A stretch of 64,000 bases of DNA from Gammaproteobacteria bacterium 54_18_T64 (GTDB taxonomy: Bacteria > Pseudomonadota > Gammaproteobacteria > Pseudomonadales > Porticoccaceae): the NCBI GenBank assembly GCA_002162825.1, contig MAAU01000096.1:1-64000 (forward strand). The letters run 5' to 3'. Below are positions 55,606 to 64,000 of this stretch, one piece after another. Below the pieces are notes generated by a model, which worked only from the letters and a program-made list of their open reading frames with translations, made no database searches and was not told the origin of the DNA. Position numbers and translations under genes: made by a program. The first letter of the stretch is position 1, and each line of letters begins with the position of its first letter.

Positions 55606-57639
55606 TCAGTGAATATCTTTCCAGTACTCTCGGTTCAACAACCAAACCCAGATCAACAAAAAGGCCAGGAACAAAAGCACGTTAACGCCAATACGACGAC
55701 TCTCTGTCGCTACTGGATTGGCCATGTAAGCCATAAAATTAACCAGGTCATAAACGGCACCATCGAACTCCTGAGGTGACAAACTACCCTCACTGAGCAG
55801 CTCGAAAGAACCACAAGGGTCGTCATTTAAAGGTTCACTGGTCAGGGGATCAACTCTAATACCGCCATTGTGGGCCAGCGATGGCCCCGGGGCACAGCCC
55901 TGTAGGCCCTGTAATTCCATCAGCGCATGGGGCATACCAACATCTTTAAAAACCTTATTATTGATGCCCACCGGCCTAGTGCTATCGGCATAAAAATTAC
56001 GCAGATAGGTATAAACCCATTTTGATGAACGGGCTCGAGTCACCAGGGTCAAGTCGGGCGGTACAGCACCGAACCAGGCCTTAGCAGAATGCTCGGCCAT
56101 GGAAATCCCCATCAAACCGCCAATTTTCTGGCCGGAAAAAATAAGATTTTCCATCATCATACCGTGGGGAACACCCAGGTCATCCGCGGCCCGCTCCCAA
56201 CGCTGGTACTTGGCAGAGTGACAACCCATGCAGTAGTTAACGAAGAGCTGGGCACCATTTTGCAGGGAGGCCTTATCCTCTGGAGTCGCCTCAAAGTCAT
56301 CACACTGAATAGTGCCGCAATCAAAATTGGACGCAGAGCCCACCGCTTTTAACGGCACAATGATCAAGCCAATGATAATCGCTAACACACCCAGCGATCG
56401 CCAGAAGCCCATACCCCCATCCATTGTTACTCGCAGCGGCTCGGGCTTGGTTTTCTCCAACTTGGTCCAAATAGGCATTGCCAAAAAGTAGAGGAAGTAG
56501 ATGACCGTACAAACCTGCGCCAATGCAGTGCGCGCTGGCGTCGGTGCCTTCATACCCAATATACCGAGAATGACGAAGACCACTGCAAACAACACGATGG
56601 CAACACGACTGGCATTACCTTTATAGCGAATCGATTTCACCGGGCTGCGATCGAGCCAGGGTAGTATGAAAAGGATCGCTACAGCTGCCGCCATCACTAG
56701 GAAACCCATAAACTTATCGGGTACCGCACGCAACATGGAATAGTAAGGCGTGAAATACCAGACCGGTGCAATGTGCTCAGGCGTTTTCAGAGGGTTGGCA
56801 ATTTCAAAGTTTGCATGCTCAATAAAATAGCCACCCATTTCTGGCATAAAGAACATGATGAAGCAGAAAATAAAGATGAACACCACTATCGGCACCAAAT
56901 CGTGCACGGTGTAGTAGGGGTGGAAAGGAATACCATCAAGAGGTATACCGTTCTCATCTTTGTTCTTTTTAATTTCAATGCCGTCAGGATTGTTAGAACC
57001 CACTTCGTGTAGGGCCAACAGGTGCAAGACCACCAGACCGAGAAGCACGATGGGTACTGCAACCACGTGTAGAGCGAAGAAGCGGTTAAGCGTGATACCC
57101 GAAATCAGGTAATCGCCGCGAACCCATTCGACAATGGCCTCGCCTACATAGGGAATAGCTCCAAACAGGGAGATAATCACCTGCGCACCCCAATAGGACA
57201 TCTGTCCCCAGGGCAACACGTAGCCCAAAAAGGCTTCGGCCATCAGCGCCAGATAAATCGCCATACCGAATAACCACACCAGTTCACGCGGCGCCTTATA
57301 GGAGCCATAGAGCAAGCCACGGAACATGTGTAGATAGATAACAATGAAGAAGGCCGAGGCACCGGTGGAATGCATATAACGCAGAATCCAACCGTAGTCG
57401 ACATCGCGCATGATGTATTCGACCGAGGCGAAAGCCCCATCGGACGAGGGCTCAAAGCTCATGGTCAACCAAATACCGGTGAGCAACTGGTTAACGAGCA
57501 CCAGTAGAGAGAGAACCCCAAAAAAGTACCAGAAGTTAAAGTTCTTTGGCGCGTAGTACTTACCCATATGGGTATCCCAAGCACGCTGCACGGGAAGGCG
57601 CTCATCTAACCACTTCCACAAAAACATAAGCAATTTCAT
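55606..57639 (-). CDS. fused cytochrome b / cytochrome c1 of the bc1 complex
   Basis: One 677-residue frame holds both subunits of ubiquinol:cytochrome c reductase. Residues about 1-420 are cytochrome b with WILRYMHSTGASAFFIVIYL, GYVLPWGQMSYWGAQV and heme His residues (RFFALHVVAVP, HLLALHEVGSNNP). The Qo motif reads PVWY rather than PEWY. Residues about 430-677 are cytochrome c1 with the heme site NYCMGCHSAKYQRW and a C-terminal membrane anchor. Fusion is known for fbcH of Bradyrhizobium, though there the product is cut. It begins at the base where the Rieske gene ends. Confidence 0.93.
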   Translation of the reverse strand: MKLLMFLWKWLDERLPVQRAWDTHMGKYYAPKNFNFWYFFGVLSLLVLVNQLLTGIWLTMSFEPSSDGAFASVEYIMRDVDYGWILRYMHSTGASAFFIVIYLHMFRGLLYGSYKAPRELVWLFGMAIYLALMAEAFLGYVLPWGQMSYWGAQVIISLFGAIPYVGEAIVEWVRGDYLISGITLNRFFALHVVAVPIVLLGLVVLHLLALHEVGSNNPDGIEIKKNKDENGIPLDGIPFHPYYTVHDLVPIVVFIFIFCFIMFFMPEMGGYFIEHANFEIANPLKTPEHIAPVWYFTPYYSMLRAVPDKFMGFLVMAAAVAILFILPWLDRSPVKSIRYKGNASRVAIVLFAVVFVILGILGMKAPTPARTALAQVCTVIYFLYFLAMPIWTKLEKTKPEPLRVTMDGGMGFWRSLGVLAIIIGLIIVPLKAVGSASNFDCGTIQCDDFEATPEDKASLQNGAQLFVNYCMGCHSAKYQRWERAADDLGVPHGMMMENLIFSGQKIGGLMGISMAEHSAKAWFGAVPPDLTLVTRARSSKWVYTYLRNFYADSTRPVGINNKVFKDVGMPHALMELQGLQGCAPGPSLAHNGGIRVDPLTSEPLNDDPCGSFELLSEGSLSPQEFDGAVYDLVNFMAYMANPVATESRRIGVNVLLFLAFLLIWVWLLNREYWKDIH

Positions 57640-58235
57640 TATGCACTCTCCTCGTCGATACCGATGACTACGACATATTCACTTTCATAGTTATGGGGCG
57701 GTACTTTAAGGTTGAGAGGTGCAGGTACGCCCTGATAAACACGTCCGGCAAGATCAAACTTGGAACCGTGGCAGGGACAGAAAAAGCCACCCAACCATTC
57801 GTCACCGCCGAGATCGGTAGCACCCACATCGGGGCGATACATCGGAGCACAACCCAGGTGAGTACACAGGCCCACCATAATCAGGTACTCAGGGTTCGAG
57901 GCTCGGTTAACCGGATCGACATAAGTCGGCTGATCCGATTTCTCGGACTCGGGGTCTCGCAGTTTATCGGTCAGCTTGGCCAGGGAATCGAGTGCCTCCT
58001 GGGTGCGACGAATAATATAGACCGGCTGTCCGCGCCATTCTTCAACGACCATTTGGCCCGGCTCGATTCGACTCATGTTGATACGTACCGGCGCACCGGC
58101 CGCTTTCGCTTTCGCGCTCGGAAACCAGGAACCGACGAACGGTACCACTGCACCCGCCGCGCCCACCGCGCCCACCGCGCAGGTAGTTGCAGTCAAAAAT
58201 CGGCGACGCCCATGATTGACACCTTCATTGCTCAT
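57639..58235 (-). CDS. petA: ubiquinol-cytochrome c reductase Rieske iron-sulfur subunit
   Basis: A 198-residue protein carrying the 2Fe-2S cluster of the bc1 complex. A twin-arginine signal and membrane anchor lie at GRRRFLTATT followed by a Gly/Ala/Val-rich helix. The cluster ligands are in CTHLGCAP and CPCHGSKFD. Its stop overlaps the start of the fused cytochrome gene, indicating coupled translation and a two-gene petA-petBC operon. Confidence 0.96.
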   Translation of the reverse strand: MSNEGVNHGRRRFLTATTCAVGAVGAAGAVVPFVGSWFPSAKAKAAGAPVRINMSRIEPGQMVVEEWRGQPVYIIRRTQEALDSLAKLTDKLRDPESEKSDQPTYVDPVNRASNPEYLIMVGLCTHLGCAPMYRPDVGATDLGGDEWLGGFFCPCHGSKFDLAGRVYQGVPAPLNLKVPPHNYESEYVVVIGIDEESA

Positions 58236-58398
58236 ATGAGCTCCCCTTAAAAGGCAGAATAATATAGATTAACTGCAAAAATACAGTTGATGAACCTGTA
58301 CCCGCGCACAGGTAAAAATGGCGAGTAATAGTAATGAAAAGCATAGGGCTTTACAAGCTGAGACCTTAGACAAAGCAGGCAAGCCCATGATTTAGAAC

Positions 58399-58430
58399 AA
58401 AAAAAGCCCAACATAAAGTTGGGCTTTTTT
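58399..58430. terminator. terminator downstream of rpsI
   Basis: Stem GCCCAAC/GTTGGGC at 58406-58412 and 58418-58424, loop ATAAA, with seven A on one side and six T on the other. It ends the minus-strand rplM-rpsI operon 17 bp after the rpsI stop. Confidence 0.92.
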
Positions 58431-58446
58431 GCAAAACGTTCGCTGA

Positions 58447-58842
58447 TTAACGCTTCGAGAATTGCGGACGCTTACGTGCTTTATGCAGTCCCACTTTCTT
58501 ACGCTCTACCGCTCTGGCATCTCGGGTCAAAAACCCAGCCTGGCGCAATGGTGCGCGCAAGGTTTCATCATAGGCCAGTAGCGCACGTGAAAGACCGTGG
58601 CGAATTGCGCCGGCCTGACCAAAGCTACCACCACCGCTAACGGTAATTTTCAAGTCAAACTTATCGACCGCCTCAACCAGCTCCAGCGGCTGACGCACAA
58701 TCATACGCGCCACTTCGCGACCAAAATATTGCTCTAGAGTGCGGTTATTCACCGTCACATTGCCATTACCACTGGTAATAAACACTCGAGCCGCCGACGT
58801 TTTGCGTCGACCTGTACCGTAATAAGTTTCAGCCATTGTCAT
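58447..58842 (-). CDS. rpsI: 30S ribosomal protein S9
   Basis: A 131-residue protein ending in the basic tail [14 protein letters not shown], whose final residues contact tRNA in the P site. [16 protein letters not shown] and [19 protein letters not shown] are S9 hallmarks. Second gene of the rplM-rpsI operon, 8 bp after rplM. Confidence 0.97.
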   Translation of the reverse strand: MTMAETYYGTGRRKTSAARVFITSGNGNVTVNNRTLEQYFGREVARMIVRQPLELVEAVDKFDLKITVSGGGSFGQAGAIRHGLSRALLAYDETLRAPLRQAGFLTRDARAVERKKVGLHKARKRPQFSKR

Positions 58843-58850
58843 GCGTCCCG

Positions 58851-59279
58851 TTAAATATTCAGTGCTTGCGGTTGTTGTGCGGCGTGAGGATGAGCATCCC
58901 CTGCGTACACTTTCAACTTGCTGTACATAGCCCGACCCAGCGGACCTTTGGGCAACATGCCCTTTACCGCTTTCTCTAGCGCACGGCCAGGTGCCTTGTC
59001 GTTCAGCTTTTCAAAACTAATCGACTTGATACCACCGGGAAAGCCTGTGTGGTGGTAATACATTTTGTCTGTCGCTTTTTTACCCGTAACACGCACTTTT
59101 TCGGCATTGACGACGACGATATAATCGCCAGTATCAACATGGGGGGTATATTCGGGCTTGTGCTTGCCGCGCAGGCGTATGGCAATGTCGCTCGCTAGTC
59201 GGCCCAAGGTTTTATCGGCGGCGTCGACTACATACCAATCGTGCTGAACTGTTTCGGGTTTCGCGCTAAATGTTTTCAT
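58851..59279 (-). CDS. rplM: 50S ribosomal protein L13
   Basis: A 142-residue protein, the same length as E. coli L13. [40 protein letters not shown] and [20 protein letters not shown] are family signatures. L13 is an early assembly protein of the large subunit. Its leader is the likely site of operon autoregulation, but I do not identify a motif there. Confidence 0.97.
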   Translation of the reverse strand: MKTFSAKPETVQHDWYVVDAADKTLGRLASDIAIRLRGKHKPEYTPHVDTGDYIVVVNAEKVRVTGKKATDKMYYHHTGFPGGIKSISFEKLNDKAPGRALEKAVKGMLPKGPLGRAMYSKLKVYAGDAHPHAAQQPQALNI

Positions 59280-59386
59280 TGAATCGTTACCTGAAATCAG
59301 GTGGCTCCCAGAAAAGAGCGCGAATTCTACCGATGAGAGAGGGGAACTTCAAGCAGATATTACACGTTTAAGAGATAAACTCCTCT

Positions 59387-60490
59387 TTATGGCCGGTGTG
59401 GTCGCGCCAGATAGTCGTGAGATTGCATTTCCAGCATGCGGCTCAGTGTGCGTTGAAACTCGAAGGACAAATTGCCGCCACTGTAGATAAGCTCCAGAGG
59501 CACCGCAACCGACATCGCCAGCTTGACATTGCGGTCGTAAAACTCGTCGATCAGGCTGATGAAACGGCGCGCCTGATCTTCGCTGTCGCGCCCCATCTGC
59601 GGTACATTACTAATCAACACCGCATGAAACTCGCGCGCCAACTCAATATAGTCATTCTGACTACGCGGCCCATCGCAGAGGGCCATAAAATCAAACCAGG
59701 CGACATCTTCGCCGACAAAGCGACAGGGGATATCGCGCCCCTCCACTTCCAGGGCGATATTTTCACGCACCTCATCACGAGCCGGCACCAAACTATCGAA
59801 GGTAGCATGCAGTGAGACTTCCGCCTGCTCATCCAGCGGCGAATGATAGAGCTCAGCCTGCTCCAATGCACGCAAACGGTAATCCGTGCCGCTATCGACA
59901 TTCACCACTTCGCAATGCTGCTTAACCAGGGCTATGGCCGGTAAAAATCGCTGGCGCTGCAGACCATTGGTGTAGAGCTTGTCTGGCACAATATTCGATG
60001 TCGCTATCAGGGTTACACCTCGCGCAAAGAGCAGCTCCATTAGGCCACCCAGGATCATCGCGTCGGTGATATCCGAAACAAAAAACTCATCAAAGCAAAT
60101 CACCCGCGCATCTTTGGCAATGCCCGCCGCCACCTTTTCCAAGGGGTTCTTAACGCCGTTGTATTTGGTCAGATCACGGTGCACACGACGCATAAATCGA
60201 TGGAAGTGCACACGCATTTTCTGCTCAAAAGGCAGGCTCTCGTAAAAGTTATCCATCAGGTAGGTCTTGCCGCGCCCCACACCACCCCAGAAATACAGCC
60301 CTTTAACGGGCGCCGGATGACGTTGGCGCCCACGCAGGCGGTCAATTAGCCCGGTCTTCGCCTCGCCCACCGCTACTAACTGCTCGTATACACCCTGCAG
60401 TTTTTCCACGGCGAGACGTTGAGCCGGATCGGCAAAAAAGCCGTCCTGTTGCAAATCTTGTGCATAGCGCTGTACGGGGGAAGAAGGCAT
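59387..60490 (-). CDS. zapE: cell division protein ZapE (AFG1-like ATPase)
   Basis: A 367-residue P-loop ATPase. Walker A GGVGRGKTYLMDNFYE, Walker B VICFDEFFVSDITDAM, and the sensor region LIATSNIVPDKLYTNGLQR define the AFG1/ZapE family. In E. coli ZapE binds FtsZ and shapes the Z ring. The Met starting MPSSPVQRYAQDL at 60490 is preferred over one 36 bp upstream. Stand-alone gene. Confidence 0.92.
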   Translation of the reverse strand: MPSSPVQRYAQDLQQDGFFADPAQRLAVEKLQGVYEQLVAVGEAKTGLIDRLRGRQRHPAPVKGLYFWGGVGRGKTYLMDNFYESLPFEQKMRVHFHRFMRRVHRDLTKYNGVKNPLEKVAAGIAKDARVICFDEFFVSDITDAMILGGLMELLFARGVTLIATSNIVPDKLYTNGLQRQRFLPAIALVKQHCEVVNVDSGTDYRLRALEQAELYHSPLDEQAEVSLHATFDSLVPARDEVRENIALEVEGRDIPCRFVGEDVAWFDFMALCDGPRSQNDYIELAREFHAVLISNVPQMGRDSEDQARRFISLIDEFYDRNVKLAMSVAVPLELIYSGGNLSFEFQRTLSRMLEMQSHDYLARPHRP

Positions 60491-60628
60491 CGGGTTACGG
60501 GCTAACTGTAGTTGTGGTGATAACAAAATAGCGACACGTTAGAGACGCTGTAAACCAAATTGCGGCGACATAAAAATGACGGCCACTCTACTCGCGCCAC
60601 ACCAAGTGCGCAAGCGGCACACGCTAGC

Positions 60629-61282
60629 CTACGCATCGCCCAATGACCGGCTTAATTCGACACCGATCTTTTCACGCAGGGTATTTAACTGACCATGAAA
60701 AAAGTGGCTGGCCTCGGGAATAAGAATAGGTACCACTGGCGAGACTAGTGATTCTAACCAAGCCTGAATGTCTTCCGCTGGCACCACTTCGTCTTGCCCA
60801 CCGAGGACCACGCTTACCGGGCAAGTAAAAGCGCCTTGTGGCGCATAACTGTAACGCATCACTGGCGGCGCTATTAATACCATCTGCGCAACCGGCAGGC
60901 GCTCACTGGCAGCGGCGGCAATCGCAGAGCCAAAGGAAAAGCCCGCTAGTAGCAGCCGGCTCTGTGGATAGCGCGCCAGCAGCCACTCGCTGACAGCACA
61001 CAGATCATCCACCTCGCCTCGCGCCTCATCGTGCACACCCGCACTAGCACCGACACCGCGAAAATTAAAACGCAGAGAATGGATGCCCAACTCACGATAA
61101 ATTCTCACCAGCGTCGACACGACCTTGTTATCCATGGTGCCGCCGTACAGGGGGTGAGGATGGCAAATCACCGCAACGTAACCCGCCCCACTGAATACTG
61201 CCCCCGCCTGACCCTCCTCCAGGACCGCCTCGATTCGCCCCACCGCCCCATCAATTGAGACCTGTGTTTTTTGCTTCACCAT
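60629..61282 (-). CDS. alpha/beta hydrolase (COG2945-type)
   Basis: A 217-residue serine hydrolase-like protein. The oxyanion segment VAVICHPHPLYGGTMDNKVV, SLRFNFRGVGASAG, the nucleophile elbow AGFSFGS (GxSxG) and the C-terminal SHFFHG supplying the His are all present, so the catalytic triad looks intact. Substrate unknown. Its place between zapE and the yhcB-like gene is as in Pseudomonas, from memory. Confidence 0.85.
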   Translation of the reverse strand: MVKQKTQVSIDGAVGRIEAVLEEGQAGAVFSGAGYVAVICHPHPLYGGTMDNKVVSTLVRIYRELGIHSLRFNFRGVGASAGVHDEARGEVDDLCAVSEWLLARYPQSRLLLAGFSFGSAIAAAASERLPVAQMVLIAPPVMRYSYAPQGAFTCPVSVVLGGQDEVVPAEDIQAWLESLVSPVVPILIPEASHFFHGQLNTLREKIGVELSRSLGDA

Positions 61283-61496
61283 TGCCTTTACCTCTCCTCA
61301 AACCAAGCGCCGGCCCATCAAAAGCCAGCAATATCCAAACAAACACTAAGTCAGCAGTCAATATTACTGCCACAGAGGGCCTGCGCTATACCTCAACACC
61401 AGCTCAATAATAAATATTCATCGTCCGGCTATTCAACCGACTCGCTGTTCGAGATAGAATTCACCAACCCTAAATTTCACAAAAGGAAGTTCCCGC

Positions 61497-61991
61497 GTGC
61501 CCACAGACCCCATCACCATAGCATTGGTCAGCCTCGCCATCGGCCTCGTCATAGGCTCCATCGCTGGCCGCATCCTCTCTGGCGCCACGCGACAGCGGCG
61601 CACACTGACCGAAGAACTACGCCAAAAAGATGATGAATTGAAAACCTACCAACACCAGGTCACCGAGCACTTTATTACCACCTCGGAATTGGTTAACAAT
61701 TTGACACAAAGCTATAAAGACGTGCACCAACACCTCGCCGCTAGCGCCATGACCCTGACCAATCCCGAAATCAGCAATAAATTGCTTGAAGCCGGCTCGG
61801 GCAATCTGGGTCTTTCTCACGTTATGGAAGACAGCTCCGTCGTCAGCCCTCAGCCTCCAAAAGACTACACTCCCGATGTCAGCGGCGTACTGGATGAAAG
61901 CTATGGTCTGGAAAAAAATAAGGCGGAACCCAGCGCCGACTCAACGACCGAAAACGACGATGGCAATGACCCCACCACGAAGCCTGCTTAA
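61497..61991 (+). CDS. zapG: YhcB/ZapG family membrane protein (DUF1043)
   Basis: A 164-residue inner-membrane protein. One N-terminal span (IALVSLAIGLVIGSIAGRIL) is followed by a coiled-coil segment, about residues 35-75 (LTEELRQKDDELKTYQHQVT), and an acidic unstructured tail. This is the YhcB layout; the E. coli protein links cell division and envelope growth. The GTG start at 61497 has AAGGAAG 7 bp upstream. Followed by a strong terminator. Confidence 0.87.
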   Translation: MPTDPITIALVSLAIGLVIGSIAGRILSGATRQRRTLTEELRQKDDELKTYQHQVTEHFITTSELVNNLTQSYKDVHQHLAASAMTLTNPEISNKLLEAGSGNLGLSHVMEDSSVVSPQPPKDYTPDVSGVLDESYGLEKNKAEPSADSTTENDDGNDPTTKPA

Positions 61992-62021
61992 GCTCGACGC
62001 ATCTTCATATATACCAAACAT

Positions 62022-62052
62022 AAAAAAGCCGAGCACATAGCTCGGCTTTTTT
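62022..62052. terminator. bidirectional terminator between zapG and sat
   Basis: Stem GCCGAG/CTCGGC (62028-62033, 62041-62046) with a 7-nt loop, flanked by six A and six T, between convergent genes. Confidence 0.92.
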
Positions 62053-62068
62053 ATGTGGCAATGGTTGC

Positions 62069-63286
62069 CTAGGTGGCGGAGTGACCCGACAGCTTAACCT
62101 CTACATTATCTTCATCGCTCAAACCCGCATAGTACTTGCGCAAAATATCCAGCACTTCGGGGCGGGAGAAGTTATCCTCTACCTCACCACCTTCAGAGAG
62201 CGCCTTGCGCAGCTTGGTACCCGACACCAGGACGCGATCGTCGGCACCGTGGGGACAGGTACGCATCGATGCCATGGTATCGCAACGATTGCACCAGAAG
62301 GTCCAGTCGATTTTCAAGGGCACGGTTTCCATCGCATCCCTGGGAATATCATCAAAGATATGGTGGGCATCAAAGGGACCGTAGTAATCGCCAACACCGG
62401 CGTGATCACGACCGACAATCAAGTGAGTGCAACCGTAGTTTTGACGGAACAAGGCGTGTAACAGAGCCTCCCGCGGACCTGCGTAGCGCATATCCAGGGG
62501 GTAGCCCGACTGCACAACCGTATTGTCGACAAAGTACTCATTGATCAGGGTGCCAATGGCATCCTGGCGCACTTCGGCGGGGATATCTCCCGGCTTCAGC
62601 TTACCCAATAGAGAGTGAACCATCACGCCATCACAGATTTCAATGGCAATTTTGGCCAGATATTCGTGGGAGCGGTGCATTGGATTGCGGGTCTGGAAGG
62701 CGGCGATGGTCGACCAACCTTTGGCCTCAAACAGTTCGCGAGTTTGTGTCGGTGTCATATAGACCCCTTCGTACTTACTCGGGAAGTCGCCCTGGGAGAA
62801 CACTACAACTTTACCCGCCAAGTTGACATCGCCCTGGCTCATCACCATAGCCACGCCGGGGTGCTCGGGGTCGGTAGTGGTAAACACCTGCTGGCACTCG
62901 TGAGCTTTATCGATGCTGTACTTTTCAGAGATCGTCAGTAGACCCATCAACTCGTCTGTTTCACCGTCAATCAGCGCCACTTCAGCGCCCAAGTCCAGCT
63001 CATCGGCCTGGGCTTGATCAATCGACAAGGTGATGGGGATCGGCCAGAACAGTCCGCTGGCGGTGTGCATGTTATCGCAGACACCCTGCCAGTCAGCCTT
63101 GCCCATAAAGCCTTCGAGTGGAGTAAAACCGCCGATGCCGAGCATAATCAAATCGCCCACTTCGCGGGAGGCCAGTATCACTTTAGGCAGGGTTTGCGCC
63201 CGCACTTTGGCCGCAGCCAGCGCTTCGCCTTCTAACAATAACGGTAGTAAGACATCACTGCCATGGGGTTTAACAAGACCACTCAT
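62069..63286 (-). CDS. sat: sulfate adenylyltransferase, single-subunit ATP sulfurylase
   Basis: Makes APS from ATP and sulfate. The 405-residue protein has [16 protein letters not shown] (the QxRNPxHxxH nucleotide site), [17 protein letters not shown] and a zinc-type cluster [17 protein letters not shown] as in homo-oligomeric Sat. The Met at 63286 is chosen because GGAGAG lies 7 nt upstream; the ATG at 63301 overlaps that site. This replaces the heterodimeric CysDN. Paired functionally with the separate cysC at 11.2 kb. A dissimilatory role is not suggested by the context. Confidence 0.93.
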   Translation of the reverse strand: MSGLVKPHGSDVLLPLLLEGEALAAAKVRAQTLPKVILASREVGDLIMLGIGGFTPLEGFMGKADWQGVCDNMHTASGLFWPIPITLSIDQAQADELDLGAEVALIDGETDELMGLLTISEKYSIDKAHECQQVFTTTDPEHPGVAMVMSQGDVNLAGKVVVFSQGDFPSKYEGVYMTPTQTRELFEAKGWSTIAAFQTRNPMHRSHEYLAKIAIEICDGVMVHSLLGKLKPGDIPAEVRQDAIGTLINEYFVDNTVVQSGYPLDMRYAGPREALLHALFRQNYGCTHLIVGRDHAGVGDYYGPFDAHHIFDDIPRDAMETVPLKIDWTFWCNRCDTMASMRTCPHGADDRVLVSGTKLRKALSEGGEVEDNFSRPEVLDILRKYYAGLSDEDNVEVKLSGHSAT

Positions 63287-63438
63287 ATTTTCACTCTCCA
63301 TTAAATAACTACAATTTTCACTGCCCGCATCGAGGCCTGGTAACTATTTCGGGCACTGCCAACGCCGGCAGACAGGGTCGTTTCGGGGTGTGCCATAATA
63401 GCACCAACAATTGTCAAACTAGCGGCGGATCTTAGACC

Positions 63439-64000
63439 TTGCGACTATTACGATATTTCGGCTGGCCTACCCTGTTTGGCCTGATCATCGCGGCCACCGT
63501 CATCACTCTCTTTCCACAATTTATTGGCGACAATCACTCTTCAGCACAAAACCCTAGCTTTAAAACACTTATCGCACCACCAACTAAGCTGGTCACCTCT
63601 TACGCTAGCGCTGTGCGCAGGGCCGCACCCTCCGTGGTCAATATTTATACTCGCACCCGAGCCACCCATCCCCTGGCTGATGATCCTGTTTTTCAGCGTT
63701 TTATCGGCGGCAGTAATATGCCACAGCGACAGCGCATGGAATCTTCACTGGGCTCTGGCGTGATTGTCGATGCACGGGGCTTTATTCTCACCAACCACCA
63801 CGTGGTCGCCGGTGCCGAAGAAATCGTGGCCCTGCTCTACGACGGTCGCGAGGCACGCGCGACCGTCGTCGGCACCGACAGAGATTCCGATCTCGCGGTA
63901 CTAAAGATCGACCTCGACCAGCTTTCAGCCATTCCCCGTGCCAGCGAGGATGATCGGGTCAAGACAGAAATTGGCGATATTGTGCTGGCCATCGGCAACC
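63439..64000 (+). CDS. DegS/AlgW-type periplasmic serine protease, 5' part
   Basis: Runs off the window end; 187 codons are visible. It starts from TTG at 63439, the first possible start after an in-frame TAG at 63433. The protein begins MRLLRYFGWPTLFGLIIAAT, a membrane anchor or signal. Then come SSLGSGVIVDARGFILTNHH (catalytic His) and DRDSDLAVLKID (catalytic Asp). The Ser and PDZ regions are beyond the end. An anchor with a single expected PDZ favours DegS/AlgW, the sigmaE/AlgU-activating protease. Its position next to the sulfate-activation gene matches Pseudomonas algW. Confidence 0.88.
   Translation, partial: MRLLRYFGWPTLFGLIIAATVITLFPQFIGDNHSSAQNPSFKTLIAPPTKLVTSYASAVRRAAPSVVNIYTRTRATHPLADDPVFQRFIGGSNMPQRQRMESSLGSGVIVDARGFILTNHHVVAGAEEIVALLYDGREARATVVGTDRDSDLAVLKIDLDQLSAIPRASEDDRVKTEIGDIVLAIGN

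Overview
The window looks like a chromosomal segment of a marine-type gammaproteobacterium, close to the Pseudomonadales/Cellvibrionales. This rests on gene content and on gene orders I remember from Pseudomonas: rpmA-rplU/ispB, fabA-fabB, ssb-MFS/uvrA, cca-fol-tsaD/rpsU-dnaG-rpoD and sspBA-petABC-rpsI-rplM-zapE. The genus is not determined. Base composition is moderately GC-rich, with a visibly more AT-rich patch at about 17.9-23.3 kb.

Layout. 0-13.8 kb is core metabolism: rpmA/rplU, ispB, pgi, the three-gene transhydrogenase pntAA-pntAB-pntB, phosphomannomutase, galU, fabA-fabB (with a folded 102-bp element between them), cysC, ssb and a YajR-like MFS exporter. 14.0-38.4 kb is an accessory island, almost all on the minus strand. 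It holds a mannose-1-phosphate guanylyltransferase, glycosyltransferases, a RAYT transposase with REP-like palindromes, two toxin-antitoxin modules, a 1016-residue RTX/S-layer-like protein, an ABC-dependent O-polysaccharide cluster (wzm, wzt, coiled-coil methyltransferase, three-domain glycosyltransferase, gmd, rmd) and a complete type I secretion trio (ABC, HlyD, TolC). 38.6-64 kb returns to core genes: uvrA, cca, folM/folK/folB, tsaD, rpsU-yqeY-dnaG-rpoD, a CAU tRNA, a cold-shock gene, ubiX, a thiolase, sspB-sspA, a cytochrome bc1 operon with fused cytochrome b/c1, rpsI-rplM, zapE, a hydrolase, yhcB/zapG, sat, and the start of a DegS/AlgW protease.

How the island may work. Pgi, phosphomannomutase and the bifunctional PMI/GMP enzyme can supply GDP-mannose. 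GMD and RMD convert it to GDP-D-rhamnose. The glycosyltransferases would build a D-rhamnose-containing chain, the coiled-coil methyltransferase may cap and measure it, and Wzm/Wzt would export it. The type I secretion genes lie in the same gene run and the S-layer-like RTX protein lies at its downstream end. This matches the logic of the Caulobacter RsaA system, in which a type I-secreted S-layer protein is held by a dedicated O-polysaccharide. My main proposal is that this is a gammaproteobacterial S-layer plus anchor-glycan locus, inserted between the MFS-ssb pair and uvrA. It is an inference from domain architecture and gene neighbourhood, not from any search.
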